Source: Kyrpidia spormannii (GTDB taxonomy: Bacteria; Bacillota; Bacilli; Kyrpidiales; Kyrpidiaceae). From it: a stretch of DNA of 64,000 nt. Position 1 is the first letter of the stretch, and every line of letters starts with the position of its first letter. Shown in pieces: positions 46,955 to 56,348 of this stretch. The notes under the pieces were generated by a model. That model was not told where the DNA came from. It saw only the letters and a list, made by a program, of their open reading frames with translations, and ran no database searches. Where the stretch lies: the NCBI RefSeq assembly GCF_002804065.1, contig NZ_CP024955.1, forward strand, positions 372,001 to 436,000. Reading direction: 5' to 3'. The translations under genes and the position numbers were made by a program.

Positions 46955-49900
46955 ATGGGGCGTTGGAGGAGGCGGGCGGTGGCCGCGGTGTTGGGGACGG
47001 GGTTGATCGCCGCGGGTGCAGCGGGCGGAGAGGTGGAAGCGGCCGGGGCAGATACCGCAAGTTCCCCCAGGGGAGCTGTGGCGGGTGCCGGAGCGGCGCC
47101 GGTGTCTGAAACGGCGGTGCCAACCGGTGCACCGGCGAGGGATACTTCGCCCGGGCAGGAGCCGGAAGCGGCCAAGGTTTTGGCGGAATTGCACGTCGAT
47201 GTCACCGGGGACGATTTCCCGGATACCGTGGATCTGATGGGCCGGCCCCTCATGGCCGGGAGCCCCATGCTGGGCGATTTTGTCCTGACGATGACCCACG
47301 GGGTGGGGGGCACGAAAATCATCCTGCCCCTGGGTCCGAAAAATTTTGTCGGCCTGGAGCCCGTCTTGTATCCAGTGGACATTCCAGGGCAGCGGGGTTC
47401 CGGAGTTCTCGTTTCTAGTGCGCCCGGCATGGGCGTTGACTGGGTGGTGAAAGTCCACTGCAGGCGAGGCAGCACGAGTCTGCTAGCCAAAGGCAAGGGT
47501 GTCCATCGTGAGGTGGGATCCGAAGGAAGCTGGAGGCAAACCCACGGCCCGATGAACAAGAACCTCATACGAGGCTACGCCGTTCGGATGAGCTGGCAAG
47601 ACACAGCGAAATCCAAAGGCTGCCAAAGGGCGGCGGAGTATATGAGGCGGGCGCGGGGGGAAGGTCAACGCTCTTACCCGGGGAGGCCTGCCGGATACGC
47701 CAGGGGACTGGCAACCCGGATCGAGAGGTTCGGTTGAACCGGCAGGAGTCAGCAGAGGGCATAGTACCCAGGAGGTCATGAACTCCGGGGGAAGGCCCGA
47801 ACATCAAGACAGAGGTGAAACCGGTGCGTTCGCGAGAAGGACGAAGACAGCCGAAAACCCTGAACAGGGACTACCCACGGGAGGAAGTGGTGAAGCCACG
47901 GGGGACCGTGGGAGAGCCGAGCCCTTCTCCGGCACAAAGCGGAGCTTCACCTCGCGGAGAACAAGGTGACGGCCTGATGGAGAAGGTGGTGGCCAGGCAG
48001 AACATGCTGGCCGCCCTGAAGCGGGTGGAGCAGAACAAGGGTGCCCCCGGCGTGGACGGCATTCCCACGGAAAACCTCCGGGAACAGATCCGAGCCGAGT
48101 GGCCGCGCATCCGGGAAGAGCTGCTCACGGGGATCTACCGACCGCAGCCCGTGCGCCGGGTCGAAATCCCGAAACCCGGGGGAGGCAAGCGGATGCTGGG
48201 GATCCCCACCGTGATGGACCGCCTGATCCAGCAGGCACTTCTGCAGGTGCTGACGCCCATCTTTGACCCGCAATTTTCGGAGGCCAGCTACGGGTTCCGA
48301 CCCGGAAGAAGGGCACACGAGGCGGTCAAGAAGGCGAGGCAGTATGTGGAAGAAGGATACGAATGGGCCGTGGACATGGACCTGGAAAAGTTCTTTGACC
48401 GAGTGAATCATGACATCCTGATGGCCCGGGTAGCCCGGAGGGTCACGGACAAACGAGTGCTCAAGGTCATTCGCCGGTACCTCCAGGCAGGGATCATGGT
48501 GAACGGAGTGGTCATGGAAAGAGAGGAAGGGACACCACAGGGCGGGCCGCTGAGTCCCCTGTTGGCGAATATCCTTCTGGATGACCTGGACAAAGAACTG
48601 GAAAAGAGAGGTCACAAGTTCGTCCGGTATGCGGATGATGCTAACATCTACGTTCGAAGCAAACGGGCGGGGGAGAGAGTCCTGGCCAGTGTCCGGACAT
48701 TCCTGCAGGAGCGGCTAAGACTCAAACTCAACGAGCAGAAGAGCACGGTGGACCGACCGTGGAAACTGAAGTTTCTGGGATTCAGCATGTACAAACGCAA
48801 AGCCGGGGAAATCCGCATTCGCTTGGCCAGACAGTCGATCGAGCGGGTCAAGGCCAAGATCCGAACCCTCACGGCGAGGAACACACCGATCGCCATGGAG
48901 GAACGCATCCGGCGGCTGAACACGTATCTGGGCGGATGGATGGGATACTTTGCCCTGGCGGAGACGCCGAGCACCTTCGAAGAAATCGAAGGATGGATCC
49001 GGCGGAGGCTGCGGATGTGTCTCTGGAAACAGTGGAAACGGGTACGGACGCGATACCGTGAACTGCGCGCGCTAGGGCTGCCGGAGTGGGTCGTTCATCA
49101 ATTTGCCAATGCCCGCAAAGGACCGTGGCGGATGGCCCATGGGCCGATGAATCGAGCCTTGGGGAACGCCTATTGGCAGGCCCAAGGACTCATGAGCTTA
49201 ACCGAACGTTACCGAAGGCTTCGTCAATCTTGGTGAACCGCCGGATGCGGACCCGCATGTCCGGTGGTGTGAGAGGACGGGGGCTAGCCGCCCCCTCCTA
49301 CTCGATTTGGAAACGGGGGCAGTGGAGGCACCCGGACGAGCCTTCTCGTGTCCTTTGCGGAGGGCGTCGCCCGGGAGGTGGTTCCCAGGGAGGAACTGAA
49401 TGCGGGACTGCAGGCGAAAATTGAGTATCTGGACGGCTTCAAGGCGCGGCTCACAGAGCCCCGAACCGGCCGATCGGTCACCCTTGACCTCCGGGACCGC
49501 AAAACCGATTACCTTCGGTTGGGGATTTTCGACCAAAATGGCAAATTGCTGAAGCCGGTGTCGGGGTTTGTGGATGGATACAGCGTCTTCGTGCCGGCGC
49601 GGCAGCCGGATGGACACCAAGTTTTTGAGGGCAGGCAGACGCTCTCCGGCGCCTACCGTTCCGACGGTTTGGCGGTGTTGTCCTCCACCTGGGCCCTCCA
49701 AGACGGCAAGCTCGAACTGCGGGATGTCCGGTTTTTGACGGTGGGCCCGAAAGCTGCGGCGGCGGACCCCTCCCTGGACAACCAGCCCGCTCCAAAGTAT
49801 CCGGTGGGAAGCGAATTTTCTGAGCCCGGCACGTGGCCTCCCGAGACGATCCTGGATTCCCGCTACGCCGACATGGATGGAGACGGGGTGCGGGATTCTG

Positions 49901-50556
49901 TGTTGCTGCTCGGCACCCGGCGGCCGGACAACGGTGCCATGTGGTGGAATATTTCCCCGGCGGTGGTGGACGGGGCGACGGGGGCATCCCATATTTTTAG
50001 ACTCGACGGAGAAGACCAAGGGTACTCCCCCCTGCTCTGGGTCGGTCCTCTCGGGGAAGCCGGGCAGAAAGTGATTTTGGCGAGCATTGAGACCGGCGGC
50101 AGTGGAGGGACCTCCTATTATAGCTTGTGGACCGTGAAGGACGGGCTATTACATCCGGTTATCGATACCGCCGTCCTCAGTGACGGGGTCGGCAAAGAAG
50201 CGTCGGTGCGGTTTTTGCCCGGCTTTCTGGCCGAGCTTCGCATTCCGTCGGTTCACGTTCAATGGACCTTCGACGTGAGCGATCGCAAAGACGAGTACAT
50301 CGCTCTGGGGCTTTACAATGACCAGGGTCGGCTTTTGAAAAATCAAGAGGGCTGGGTGGATCCGCTGTCTTCCTTGACTCCGGTGGATGAGAACGGGGAT
50401 GGCGTCTATGATGCCCTCATCGGCAAGCAGGCGATTGCAGGGGCGGCCCACGTGGACCGGCTGGGCACGGCGGTGTCGCGCTGGGTGTTGTCGGGGGGTC
50501 AGCTCACTTTGCAGTCGGTGCGGGTGGAGCCCACACCCCCTGCCCCCGGGGCGTAA
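46955..50556 (+). CDS. Secreted two-repeat protein interrupted by a group II intron (exons 46955-47417 and 49307-50556)
   Basis: Exon 1 encodes a signal peptide and the start of repeat 1. Exon 2 encodes the rest. Joining 47417 to 49307 keeps the frame and gives 570 residues. Two homologous halves are then visible, each with an acidic Ca-type loop ([22 protein letters not shown]), a GGSGGT box ([22 protein letters not shown]) and a closing strand with Lx[10 protein letters not shown]. The intron sits exactly before the first GGSGGT box. Without splicing the frame ends inside the intron. Probably a cell-surface or exported protein; function unknown. Start ATG 46955 is slightly far from CAGGAG; GTG 46946 is possible. 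Confidence 0.8.
47418..49306 (+). mobile_element. Group II intron with reverse transcriptase ORF
   Basis: It begins GTGCG at 47418 and ends CTCGAT at 49306. Domain V is at about 49236-49269 (ACCGCCGGA paired with TCCGGTGGT, inner TGCG/CGCA stem, CGC triad). Domain VI is at about 49270-49306 with a GGGGGC/GCCCCC-type stem and a bulged A in CCTACTCGAT. Its removal restores the host reading frame exactly. The 5' part (47418-47814) is domain I-IV RNA. Confidence 0.92.
47815..49236 (+). CDS. ltrA: Group II intron reverse transcriptase/maturase
   Basis: 473 residues. RT blocks include [61 protein letters not shown] and the catalytic YADD. A maturase X domain follows ([35 protein letters not shown]). 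No HNH endonuclease domain follows; the stop codon touches domain V. The start is GTG behind AGAGG. It helps splice and mobilise the intron. Confidence 0.93.
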   Translation: MKPVRSREGRRQPKTLNRDYPREEVVKPRGTVGEPSPSPAQSGASPRGEQGDGLMEKVVARQNMLAALKRVEQNKGAPGVDGIPTENLREQIRAEWPRIREELLTGIYRPQPVRRVEIPKPGGGKRMLGIPTVMDRLIQQALLQVLTPIFDPQFSEASYGFRPGRRAHEAVKKARQYVEEGYEWAVDMDLEKFFDRVNHDILMARVARRVTDKRVLKVIRRYLQAGIMVNGVVMEREEGTPQGGPLSPLLANILLDDLDKELEKRGHKFVRYADDANIYVRSKRAGERVLASVRTFLQERLRLKLNEQKSTVDRPWKLKFLGFSMYKRKAGEIRIRLARQSIERVKAKIRTLTARNTPIAMEERIRRLNTYLGGWMGYFALAETPSTFEEIEGWIRRRLRMCLWKQWKRVRTRYRELRALGLPEWVVHQFANARKGPWRMAHGPMNRALGNAYWQAQGLMSLTERYRRLRQSW

Positions 50557-50570
50557 AGCAGAGCCCAACT

Positions 50571-50607
50571 GGCCGCCGGCGATCTTGGGTTCGGATCGCC
50601 GGCGGCC
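50571..50607. terminator. 14-bp perfect hairpin between convergent genes
   Basis: 50571-50584 pairs with 50594-50607 around a 9-base loop. There is no T tract; it probably acts in both directions between the two-repeat gene and the MFS gene. Confidence 0.65.
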
Positions 50608-50612
50608 CTGGC

Positions 50613-51869
50613 TCAGTATCCCCGTTTGGTGAGCACCAGCCCGCTGATGCCCCCGACAAAGGCGAAAATGATGAGGTACGGAAAGCCGATGGCAAAGGAG
50701 ATTCCTAGAATATAAGTGCCCACGGCGGCGATGATGTTCTCCAGACCGTTCAGGAGACCCGCTCCGATGCCGACGTTGCGGCTGGGAAACATCCGTTGCA
50801 GGGAACTCCAGATGGTGGGCAGGACCACACCGTTCATGGCCGCAGAAATGGAAATGAGGATCATGGCCAGCGTCAGGTCGGCGGCCCGGGTACCGAGCCA
50901 TAAGCCCAAACCGGCAATCAGGGTACCGATGCCGGCGAAAATCGAGCGCTTCATGAGCTTGTCGCTGGTCAGTGCCGTGATGATCATAAACAAGGTCATC
51001 AGAATATACGGCAGCATGTACCAGAACCCGGTCATGTGCAGGTCGATGTGCCGCACTTTGATCAGGTAGTTCGGTAGCCAGAAGGTGATCCCGTAAAAGA
51101 CCGTGGCCATCCCGGACCAGTTGATCAGCAGCAGCCAGAAATCCCCTTTGCGCAGCACGTCGCCGATGGTGACCGATTCCCCGACACTTTCCGTCTCCGC
51201 TTCGGCGCCTGCGCGGATATAGGCCACTTCCGACTCGGAGACAAATCGACTTTGCTCCGGCCGGTCTTTCGCCACCCACCAAATGAGCGGGACCACGATC
51301 ACCAGTCCGATGATCCCCATCACATAAAAGGGCACCCTCCACGACCCGGAACTGAGGATCAACCAGGTCACCAGCGGGCCCGTGATGATGGGCCCCACGG
51401 TGAGTCCGAACTCCCAGAACATGTTTGCCCGGGCGCGCTCGGCAGGTGGAAACCACGTCTTGACCCATTTGGAGTTCATGGGCCAATGCATCCCTTCCCC
51501 GAGGCCGAGCAGGACCCGGGAGAGCACCAGGGCCACGGAACTCCATACCGCTCCGGTAAACAGGGTCATGACCGACCACCAAACCAACGCGATCAGTGCC
51601 ACTTTGCGGGGGCCCAGGCGATCTCCGAGATAGCCGCCGAAGATATTGGCCAGGCCGTAGGAGAACAGAAACAAACTGTTGGCCAGGGCCAGGGCCGCGG
51701 CGGTGACCACGCCGTTTTTGACCATCTCCGGTCCGGCGATGGAGATGTTGGTGCGATCGATGTACGAAATGAGTAGAAGAATCCAGAGGGCGATGGCAAA
51801 CCACCAGCGGAACCGAGTGGTCGGTCGGTCCAGGGCGCCGATACCACTCCACGAACTTGGATGAGCCAT
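50613..51869 (-). CDS. MFS transporter, anion:cation symporter (ACS) type
   Basis: 418 residues with 12 hydrophobic segments. SYIDRTNISIAGPEM in helix 1, GYLGDRLGPRKVAL in loop 2-3 and GLGEGMHWPMNSKW fit ACS-family carriers of organic anions (hexuronates, tartrate, phthalate or similar). AGGAAGGAG precedes ATG 51869. Substrate unknown. Confidence 0.87.
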   Translation of the reverse strand: MAHPSSWSGIGALDRPTTRFRWWFAIALWILLLISYIDRTNISIAGPEMVKNGVVTAAALALANSLFLFSYGLANIFGGYLGDRLGPRKVALIALVWWSVMTLFTGAVWSSVALVLSRVLLGLGEGMHWPMNSKWVKTWFPPAERARANMFWEFGLTVGPIITGPLVTWLILSSGSWRVPFYVMGIIGLVIVVPLIWWVAKDRPEQSRFVSESEVAYIRAGAEAETESVGESVTIGDVLRKGDFWLLLINWSGMATVFYGITFWLPNYLIKVRHIDLHMTGFWYMLPYILMTLFMIITALTSDKLMKRSIFAGIGTLIAGLGLWLGTRAADLTLAMILISISAAMNGVVLPTIWSSLQRMFPSRNVGIGAGLLNGLENIIAAVGTYILGISFAIGFPYLIIFAFVGGISGLVLTKRGY

Positions 51870-52016
51870 ACGAAAACTCCTTCCTGACCTGCCGATGGTT
51901 CACGACAGGAAAATCATACGCCGATCCTGGGGACTCTATTCCAGGTTGAGGAGGCATAGACATAAGGTGTCCCGGTGATCAGACAACATTATCATAAGAA
52001 TTGTGCGCGCCCCGTG

Positions 52017-52337
52017 TCAATCATTGATGTGTGGAAAAGCACCCGGACACGAGGACCGCCTGGATCCGGCTTCCATCGCGCAATGATTGAGGCAAAGGCG
52101 TATGGCCACCTGGCGCAGCCACGGTTTACAGGGCCTCCCGCGTTGAAATCGGTCCAAATTGCGGCATGAGCCGATGAACGTTTCCTGGGTCAGGTTCAGG
52201 GCATCGTCTCGGTTCCCGCTCAATCGGCGGCGTAAGGCGTACACGTATTTTTCGTAGAGATTCATCAACTCCCGGTATCCCTCTTCATCTCCGTTGCGGC
52301 AGAGGAGGATCAGCCGGCGGTCTTCGTCGGCGGCCAT
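52017..52337 (-). pseudogene. Truncated ECF sigma factor (region 2 only)
   Basis: 106 codons closely related to the intact sigma gene at 63.2 kb: both begin EDRRLILLCR, continue EEGYRELM, YEKYVYAL/TL and LTQETFI, and reach PWLRQVA. After LCLNHCAMEAG it diverges and stops, so region 4 is missing. The promoter (TGAAA, 15 bases, CCGGGTAT) is also shared. It is probably a duplicated, 3'-broken paralog. Confidence 0.8.
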
Positions 52338-52373
52338 CCGGTCGCGCTTTCTTTTCCCGATCCCACCCTCACG

Positions 52374-52401
52374 ATACCCGGATGTTGGGCGGCAGTTTTC
52401 A
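52374..52401 (-). promoter_or_regulatory. ECF-type promoter of the truncated sigma gene
   Basis: On the minus strand TGAAA, 15 bases, CCGGGTAT. The same two blocks at the same spacing precede the intact sigma gene (63835-63862). Confidence 0.65.
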
Positions 52402-53097
52402 GCCCGACCCATTGCCCGGCGAAAAAATTTCCCCGGCAATCGAGAGGCCGGGGTTTTCGCGTTGGTCGCCATGACCTGGTGGAGCACTTGGAAAATCCCG
52501 CATCGCCCATGGACGACCGGGCCGGACGGTGCGAAAAGTCAGTTTCTATCGCCCTCTCCGATGCTTGGAAGGGAAAAATCTAACTTCCGAAGAATATCCC
52601 TCATGAGGTGAGGAGTGTTGCTCCGCGGCAGAAAGCCGCGGCCCCGTTGAAATAGATGATTCTCCCGATACACGTTCCGGGTCTGCCGGCGGGCGGCCGT
52701 CTGATACCCCCGTCCCGAAGGGCTGTTCAACCCCTTTATTGACACTTCAAATGGAATATTGTACCTTGTTTGCAAGAGAGTTTCGTCAACCGATGCGGCC
52801 GGGGGTGCCGTGCCGGGAAAGGGGTCTGGGTTACCGGTCTGAAGACCGGTGCTTCGATGCCGTGACCCGGCGGCGGAAGGCCGGCAGTGGGGAGTTCCGG
52901 GCCGGGAGCCGGCGGCGGGAAGCCGGCGGTGGGCCGGGGCGTTTCCGGCCCGGTGCGGCGATCGGAGGCGGGAGACCACCAGGGCGATCGGAGGCGGGGT
53001 GACGACCATAGGCCGACGATTGAGCAGAGCTCCGACGTCGGTGGGCGCCCGCGGGAATCGGGAGCCGCCGGGTCTTGGCCGGGACGGGGGGATCGGG
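52402..53097. other. Gene-free region before the nurA-herA operon
   Basis: About 700 bases without a supported gene. It contains a solitary CRISPR-type repeat (52617-52653), a possible promoter (TTGACA 52739, 17 bases, TACCTT 52762), a perfect palindrome ACCGGTCT-GA-AGACCGGT (52833-52850) and a 16-base GGCGATCGGAGGCGGG block present twice at 28-base spacing near 52957 and 52985. Confidence 0.6.
52617..52653 (+). repeat. Solitary CRISPR-type repeat (37 bases)
   Basis: It starts GTTGC, contains a 7-bp stem CCGCGGC-agaaa-GCCGCGG (52623-52641) and ends CGTTGAAAT. Length, hairpin and ends match type I/III repeats of the GTTGC...TTGAAAC kind known from thermophiles. No second copy is seen in the window, so it is not an array. 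Confidence 0.5.
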
Positions 53098-54249
53098 ATG
53101 ATCGAAGCGGACAACTATCGGGTGCTGCAAAGAGAAATCCGGCGGCGGATCGGGGTGGAACGCTATCTCCTCGACCAGCTTCGGGAGGAGATCCGGCCGC
53201 TCAAACACCAGGTCAGGCAGATTCAGCCCCGCACGACGACGTCCATCTCCCTGGTGGGGACGGACGGGGGCGACAACCGCCTACACTTCGATCCCTTCCT
53301 CGTGCAATTGATCCGGGTGGTGGATTCCTCCAACAACGGATACTGCCTGGAAGCCGTGACGCCCACCACCAGCGTGGCGGAGCTGAGCGCCAAACAGTTC
53401 CGGGGCCGCGAACCGGCCACTCCCCTCGGCGAGATGATGGCCGCCCTCGGGGTGCGCCACCTGTCGGAGCTCAGCCCCATGATCCGGGAATCCGCTCCGG
53501 GCCGGCCGGTCAGCCCATCCTGGATCCAGGTCTACCGGGAGTTGACCGAATGGGCGGTCCTCTTCTCCATCCTCCGCACGAAAGATTTTGCCGCCGACAC
53601 CCTCGTTGTCTACGACGGACTGCTTCGCAGCAAAGTTTTCGCCAAGGGATTTTTCCGCCGGCTTCTCGGGGAGATCGAGGACGCCGTGGAGATCCGCGCT
53701 CGAAAGTCCAGGCGCAAGATCTACCTGGCCGGGGTTGCCAAAAAGAGCAAAGTGCTCGACCGGTACCGGTTGGCCATGGCTCTCGAACAGGTGCTGACCA
53801 CGGACTACCCCGCCTATGTCGAGGTGCCCCGGGAGATGGAAGAAAAAGCGTACGTGTGGCCCGAGTACGCCCAGGGGGACGACCGGACCGGGGGTGGCGG
53901 GGAAACAGAGAACATCATGGTCGGAGGCAAGATGTTTTTCGTCAAATTCGGCTCCGGGCGTCGGGATCCCGTCTGGCCGGTGGACATTTTTCTCCCCCAG
54001 GTCCCGGAGGCGCCGGTGGTGCTGGGGTTTCTGCTCGCCGACGCCGTGGAAGGTTTCCCGATCCCCCTTTATCCCCGCTGTTTGCAGAAGGCGCACGAAC
54101 ACGCCGCCCTCGTCGATTTTGACATCGCCGTGCTGCAGGACCAGATTTTCGAAGGAATCCGGGAGACCCTGGGTCCGGAAGCGGAGGTCCTTGACGCCTT
54201 TCGCCTCCGGGACGGCGATCCGGCCCGGCTCCGCTACGGGAGGGATTGA
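53098..54249 (+). CDS. nurA: NurA-domain nuclease
   Basis: 383 residues. The conserved Asp of the NurA fold is in SLVGTDGGDNRLHFD near residue 66, a second acidic site in LVVYDGLLRSKVF, and the C-terminal His/Asp in KAHEHAALVDFDIAVLQ. ATG 53098 follows a GACGGGGGGA ribosome site. NurA is a 5'-3' nuclease partner of HerA; the two genes overlap here, and a methyltransferase follows, which points to a role in DNA defence. Confidence 0.85.
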   Translation: MIEADNYRVLQREIRRRIGVERYLLDQLREEIRPLKHQVRQIQPRTTTSISLVGTDGGDNRLHFDPFLVQLIRVVDSSNNGYCLEAVTPTTSVAELSAKQFRGREPATPLGEMMAALGVRHLSELSPMIRESAPGRPVSPSWIQVYRELTEWAVLFSILRTKDFAADTLVVYDGLLRSKVFAKGFFRRLLGEIEDAVEIRARKSRRKIYLAGVAKKSKVLDRYRLAMALEQVLTTDYPAYVEVPREMEEKAYVWPEYAQGDDRTGGGGETENIMVGGKMFFVKFGSGRRDPVWPVDIFLPQVPEAPVVLGFLLADAVEGFPIPLYPRCLQKAHEHAALVDFDIAVLQDQIFEGIRETLGPEAEVLDAFRLRDGDPARLRYGRD

Positions 54250-54251
54250 GG

Positions 54252-56348
54252 GTGGCGGCGCTTCGCCTGTTTCCCGATGAGCAGGTGGTGGGGGTGTTCC
54301 GCGGCTTCCGGGAGGGTGGAATGGAATTTCACGCGGACCTCGTGCTGCCGTACCGGAATGATTTTCAAAATATTCCCATGCACGGGCAGTTCCTGCTGGT
54401 CCAACTGGAGACGCCCGAGGAGGCGGTGCTCGGGCGGATCACCTCCCTGTCGGCGGAGGGGCGGCTGACGGCCGGGGCCGGGGAAGAGTTCAACATCCGG
54501 GCGGTGCGCGAGGACCGGCCGATCCCCGAGGATCTGCGCGAACAGTATTTGCGCTACCGGGTGAACATCCGGGTGCTGGGGGTGCTGCGGCAGCGGGCCG
54601 GCGACAGGCTCGTCTTTGTGCCCTCCCACCGGCGCCTGCCCCACGTGGGCAGCAGAGTGGCCTTTCCGTCGCCGGAGGTGCTGCGGGAGATCGCCGGACA
54701 CAACGCCCCGGGGGCCCCGATCGGCCACCTGGCCCTGGGCGAGTACATCTACGCCGCCGGATCCCGGTACGTCCGCGAGGAGGACTGGATGCAGATCCGG
54801 GAGCCCGAGGTGCTCGTCAAATTTCCCGTCGAAAATCTGGTCTCCCGGCGATCGTTTATTTTCGCCCGGGCGGGATTCGGCAAATCGAACTTGAACAAAT
54901 TGCTTTTCAGCATGTTGTACCGGGAGACGCCGACGGTGGAGAAGCGCGGCGGCCGGCGGGTGCCGGTGGGGACGCTCATCTTCGACCCGGAAGGCGAATA
55001 TTTTTGGCCGGACGACAAGGGGCGGCCCGGCTTGTGCGATGTGCCGCGCCTGCAGGACAAGCTGGTGGTTTTCAGCGAGCGCCAGCCCCCCAGTCCTTTT
55101 TACGGCTCCTTTGTGGCGGGTGGGGTCAGGCTTGATATTCGCAGACTTCAGCCCTCCGACGTGGTCGGTCTGGCCCTCAGCCCCGAACGGCAAGAACAGC
55201 AAAATGTGCGGAAGCTGAAGGGGCTGCCCTGGGACCGGTGGGTGCGCCTGGTCAATCTGATTCACCAGGACGGCAATCAGGCCGATCTCAAGGAAATTCA
55301 GAAACTTCTTCAACTGGACGCCAATCAGGAGGTGGAGGCCCAGGCCGCCCGGGCGAACATGACGGCCATCGTCCGGACGATCCACGACCCGAACAGCCGG
55401 TTGCTCGACATGCTCCTCCGGGCCCTGTCGGATGGAAAACTGTGCATCGTGGATCTGTCCCAAATGCGGGGCGGTCAGTCGATGATCCTCTCGGGCTTGA
55501 TTCTTCACCGGGTTTTCGAGCACAACCAAAAGGAGTTCACCGAGGCCGAACCGCGCACCATTCCCACCATTGCCGTGGTGGAGGAGGCCCAGGCGGTTCT
55601 CGACGAGCGCTCATCGGCCGCCGAGCCCTACATCGCCTGGGTGAAAGAGGGGCGCAAATACGATCTGGGAATGCTGATGGTCACCCAGCAGCCCGGGAGC
55701 ATTTCCACGGAGATTTTGAGCCAGGGTGATAACTGGTTCATCTTCCACCTGCTGTCCGCCGCCGACCTCACCACCCTGCGCAAAGCGAATTCCCACTTCA
55801 GTGAGGATCTGTTGTCGTCATTGCTCAACGAACCGATCCGAGGCCAGGGGGTCTTCTGGAGCTCGGTGAGCGGGAATCCGTATCCGATTCCCATCCGGGT
55901 GCTCTCGTTTGAAGGGCTGTACAGCCCACGGGATCCCGGCTTCGATCAGCTGCCGGTCCCGACCTATGCCGCGAAGCTCAGGCAGTGGTTTGCTCATCCG
56001 CCGGAGTTTGGGGAGGAAGAGATCGAGGCGGGCGAAGGCCGGCGAGAGGAAAATGCGAAGGATTATTTGGAGGTCCTACACAAGCGGACTTTCGAAGCTC
56101 TTCGCAGTGCGGGCCGGCTGATTTCCCGCATGAAGGATCAGGGAGTGCCATGGTGGGAGGTCCAAAAGGTGTTGAAAGAGGCGCTGCCTCAGGATATGGA
56201 TGAGGAGGAGCGCCATCAGTATGCGTTCAAGCTCGTACCTCTGGCGATGAATACAGTATTTGGGGCGGAGGGACAGAGCTGGGGGACCCGAAGGGAAAAC
56301 GGGAAGACCTTTGTGTTTTTGAAAACCGGGGAGGAGACGGCCTCGTGA
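54252..56348 (+). CDS. herA: HerA-type hexameric DNA translocase (DUF87 ATPase)
   Basis: About 698 residues. An N-terminal HAS-barrel-like region precedes Walker A in FARAGFGKSNLNKLL (about 205-215), DPEGEYFW, Walker B TIAVVEEAQAVLDE (about 440-450) and the arginine-finger/GQ segment YDLGMLMVTQQPGSIS. GTG 54252 is about eight bases after GGGAGG; TTG 54246 overlaps the nurA stop. It should pump DNA into the NurA nuclease ring. Confidence 0.9.
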   Translation: MAALRLFPDEQVVGVFRGFREGGMEFHADLVLPYRNDFQNIPMHGQFLLVQLETPEEAVLGRITSLSAEGRLTAGAGEEFNIRAVREDRPIPEDLREQYLRYRVNIRVLGVLRQRAGDRLVFVPSHRRLPHVGSRVAFPSPEVLREIAGHNAPGAPIGHLALGEYIYAAGSRYVREEDWMQIREPEVLVKFPVENLVSRRSFIFARAGFGKSNLNKLLFSMLYRETPTVEKRGGRRVPVGTLIFDPEGEYFWPDDKGRPGLCDVPRLQDKLVVFSERQPPSPFYGSFVAGGVRLDIRRLQPSDVVGLALSPERQEQQNVRKLKGLPWDRWVRLVNLIHQDGNQADLKEIQKLLQLDANQEVEAQAARANMTAIVRTIHDPNSRLLDMLLRALSDGKLCIVDLSQMRGGQSMILSGLILHRVFEHNQKEFTEAEPRTIPTIAVVEEAQAVLDERSSAAEPYIAWVKEGRKYDLGMLMVTQQPGSISTEILSQGDNWFIFHLLSAADLTTLRKANSHFSEDLLSSLLNEPIRGQGVFWSSVSGNPYPIPIRVLSFEGLYSPRDPGFDQLPVPTYAAKLRQWFAHPPEFGEEEIEAGEGRREENAKDYLEVLHKRTFEALRSAGRLISRMKDQGVPWWEVQKVLKEALPQDMDEEERHQYAFKLVPLAMNTVFGAEGQSWGTRRENGKTFVFLKTGEETAS

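Noticed and set aside
47778-47969. 63-codon frame starting with a good AGGAGGTC site inside the intron
   Set aside because: It overlaps the reverse transcriptase start in another frame and has no conserved features; the ribosome site may serve the maturase region or be part of intron RNA.
52617-52653. CRISPR array
   Set aside because: Only one repeat-like unit is found, with no second repeat or cas gene, so it is listed as a solitary repeat only.
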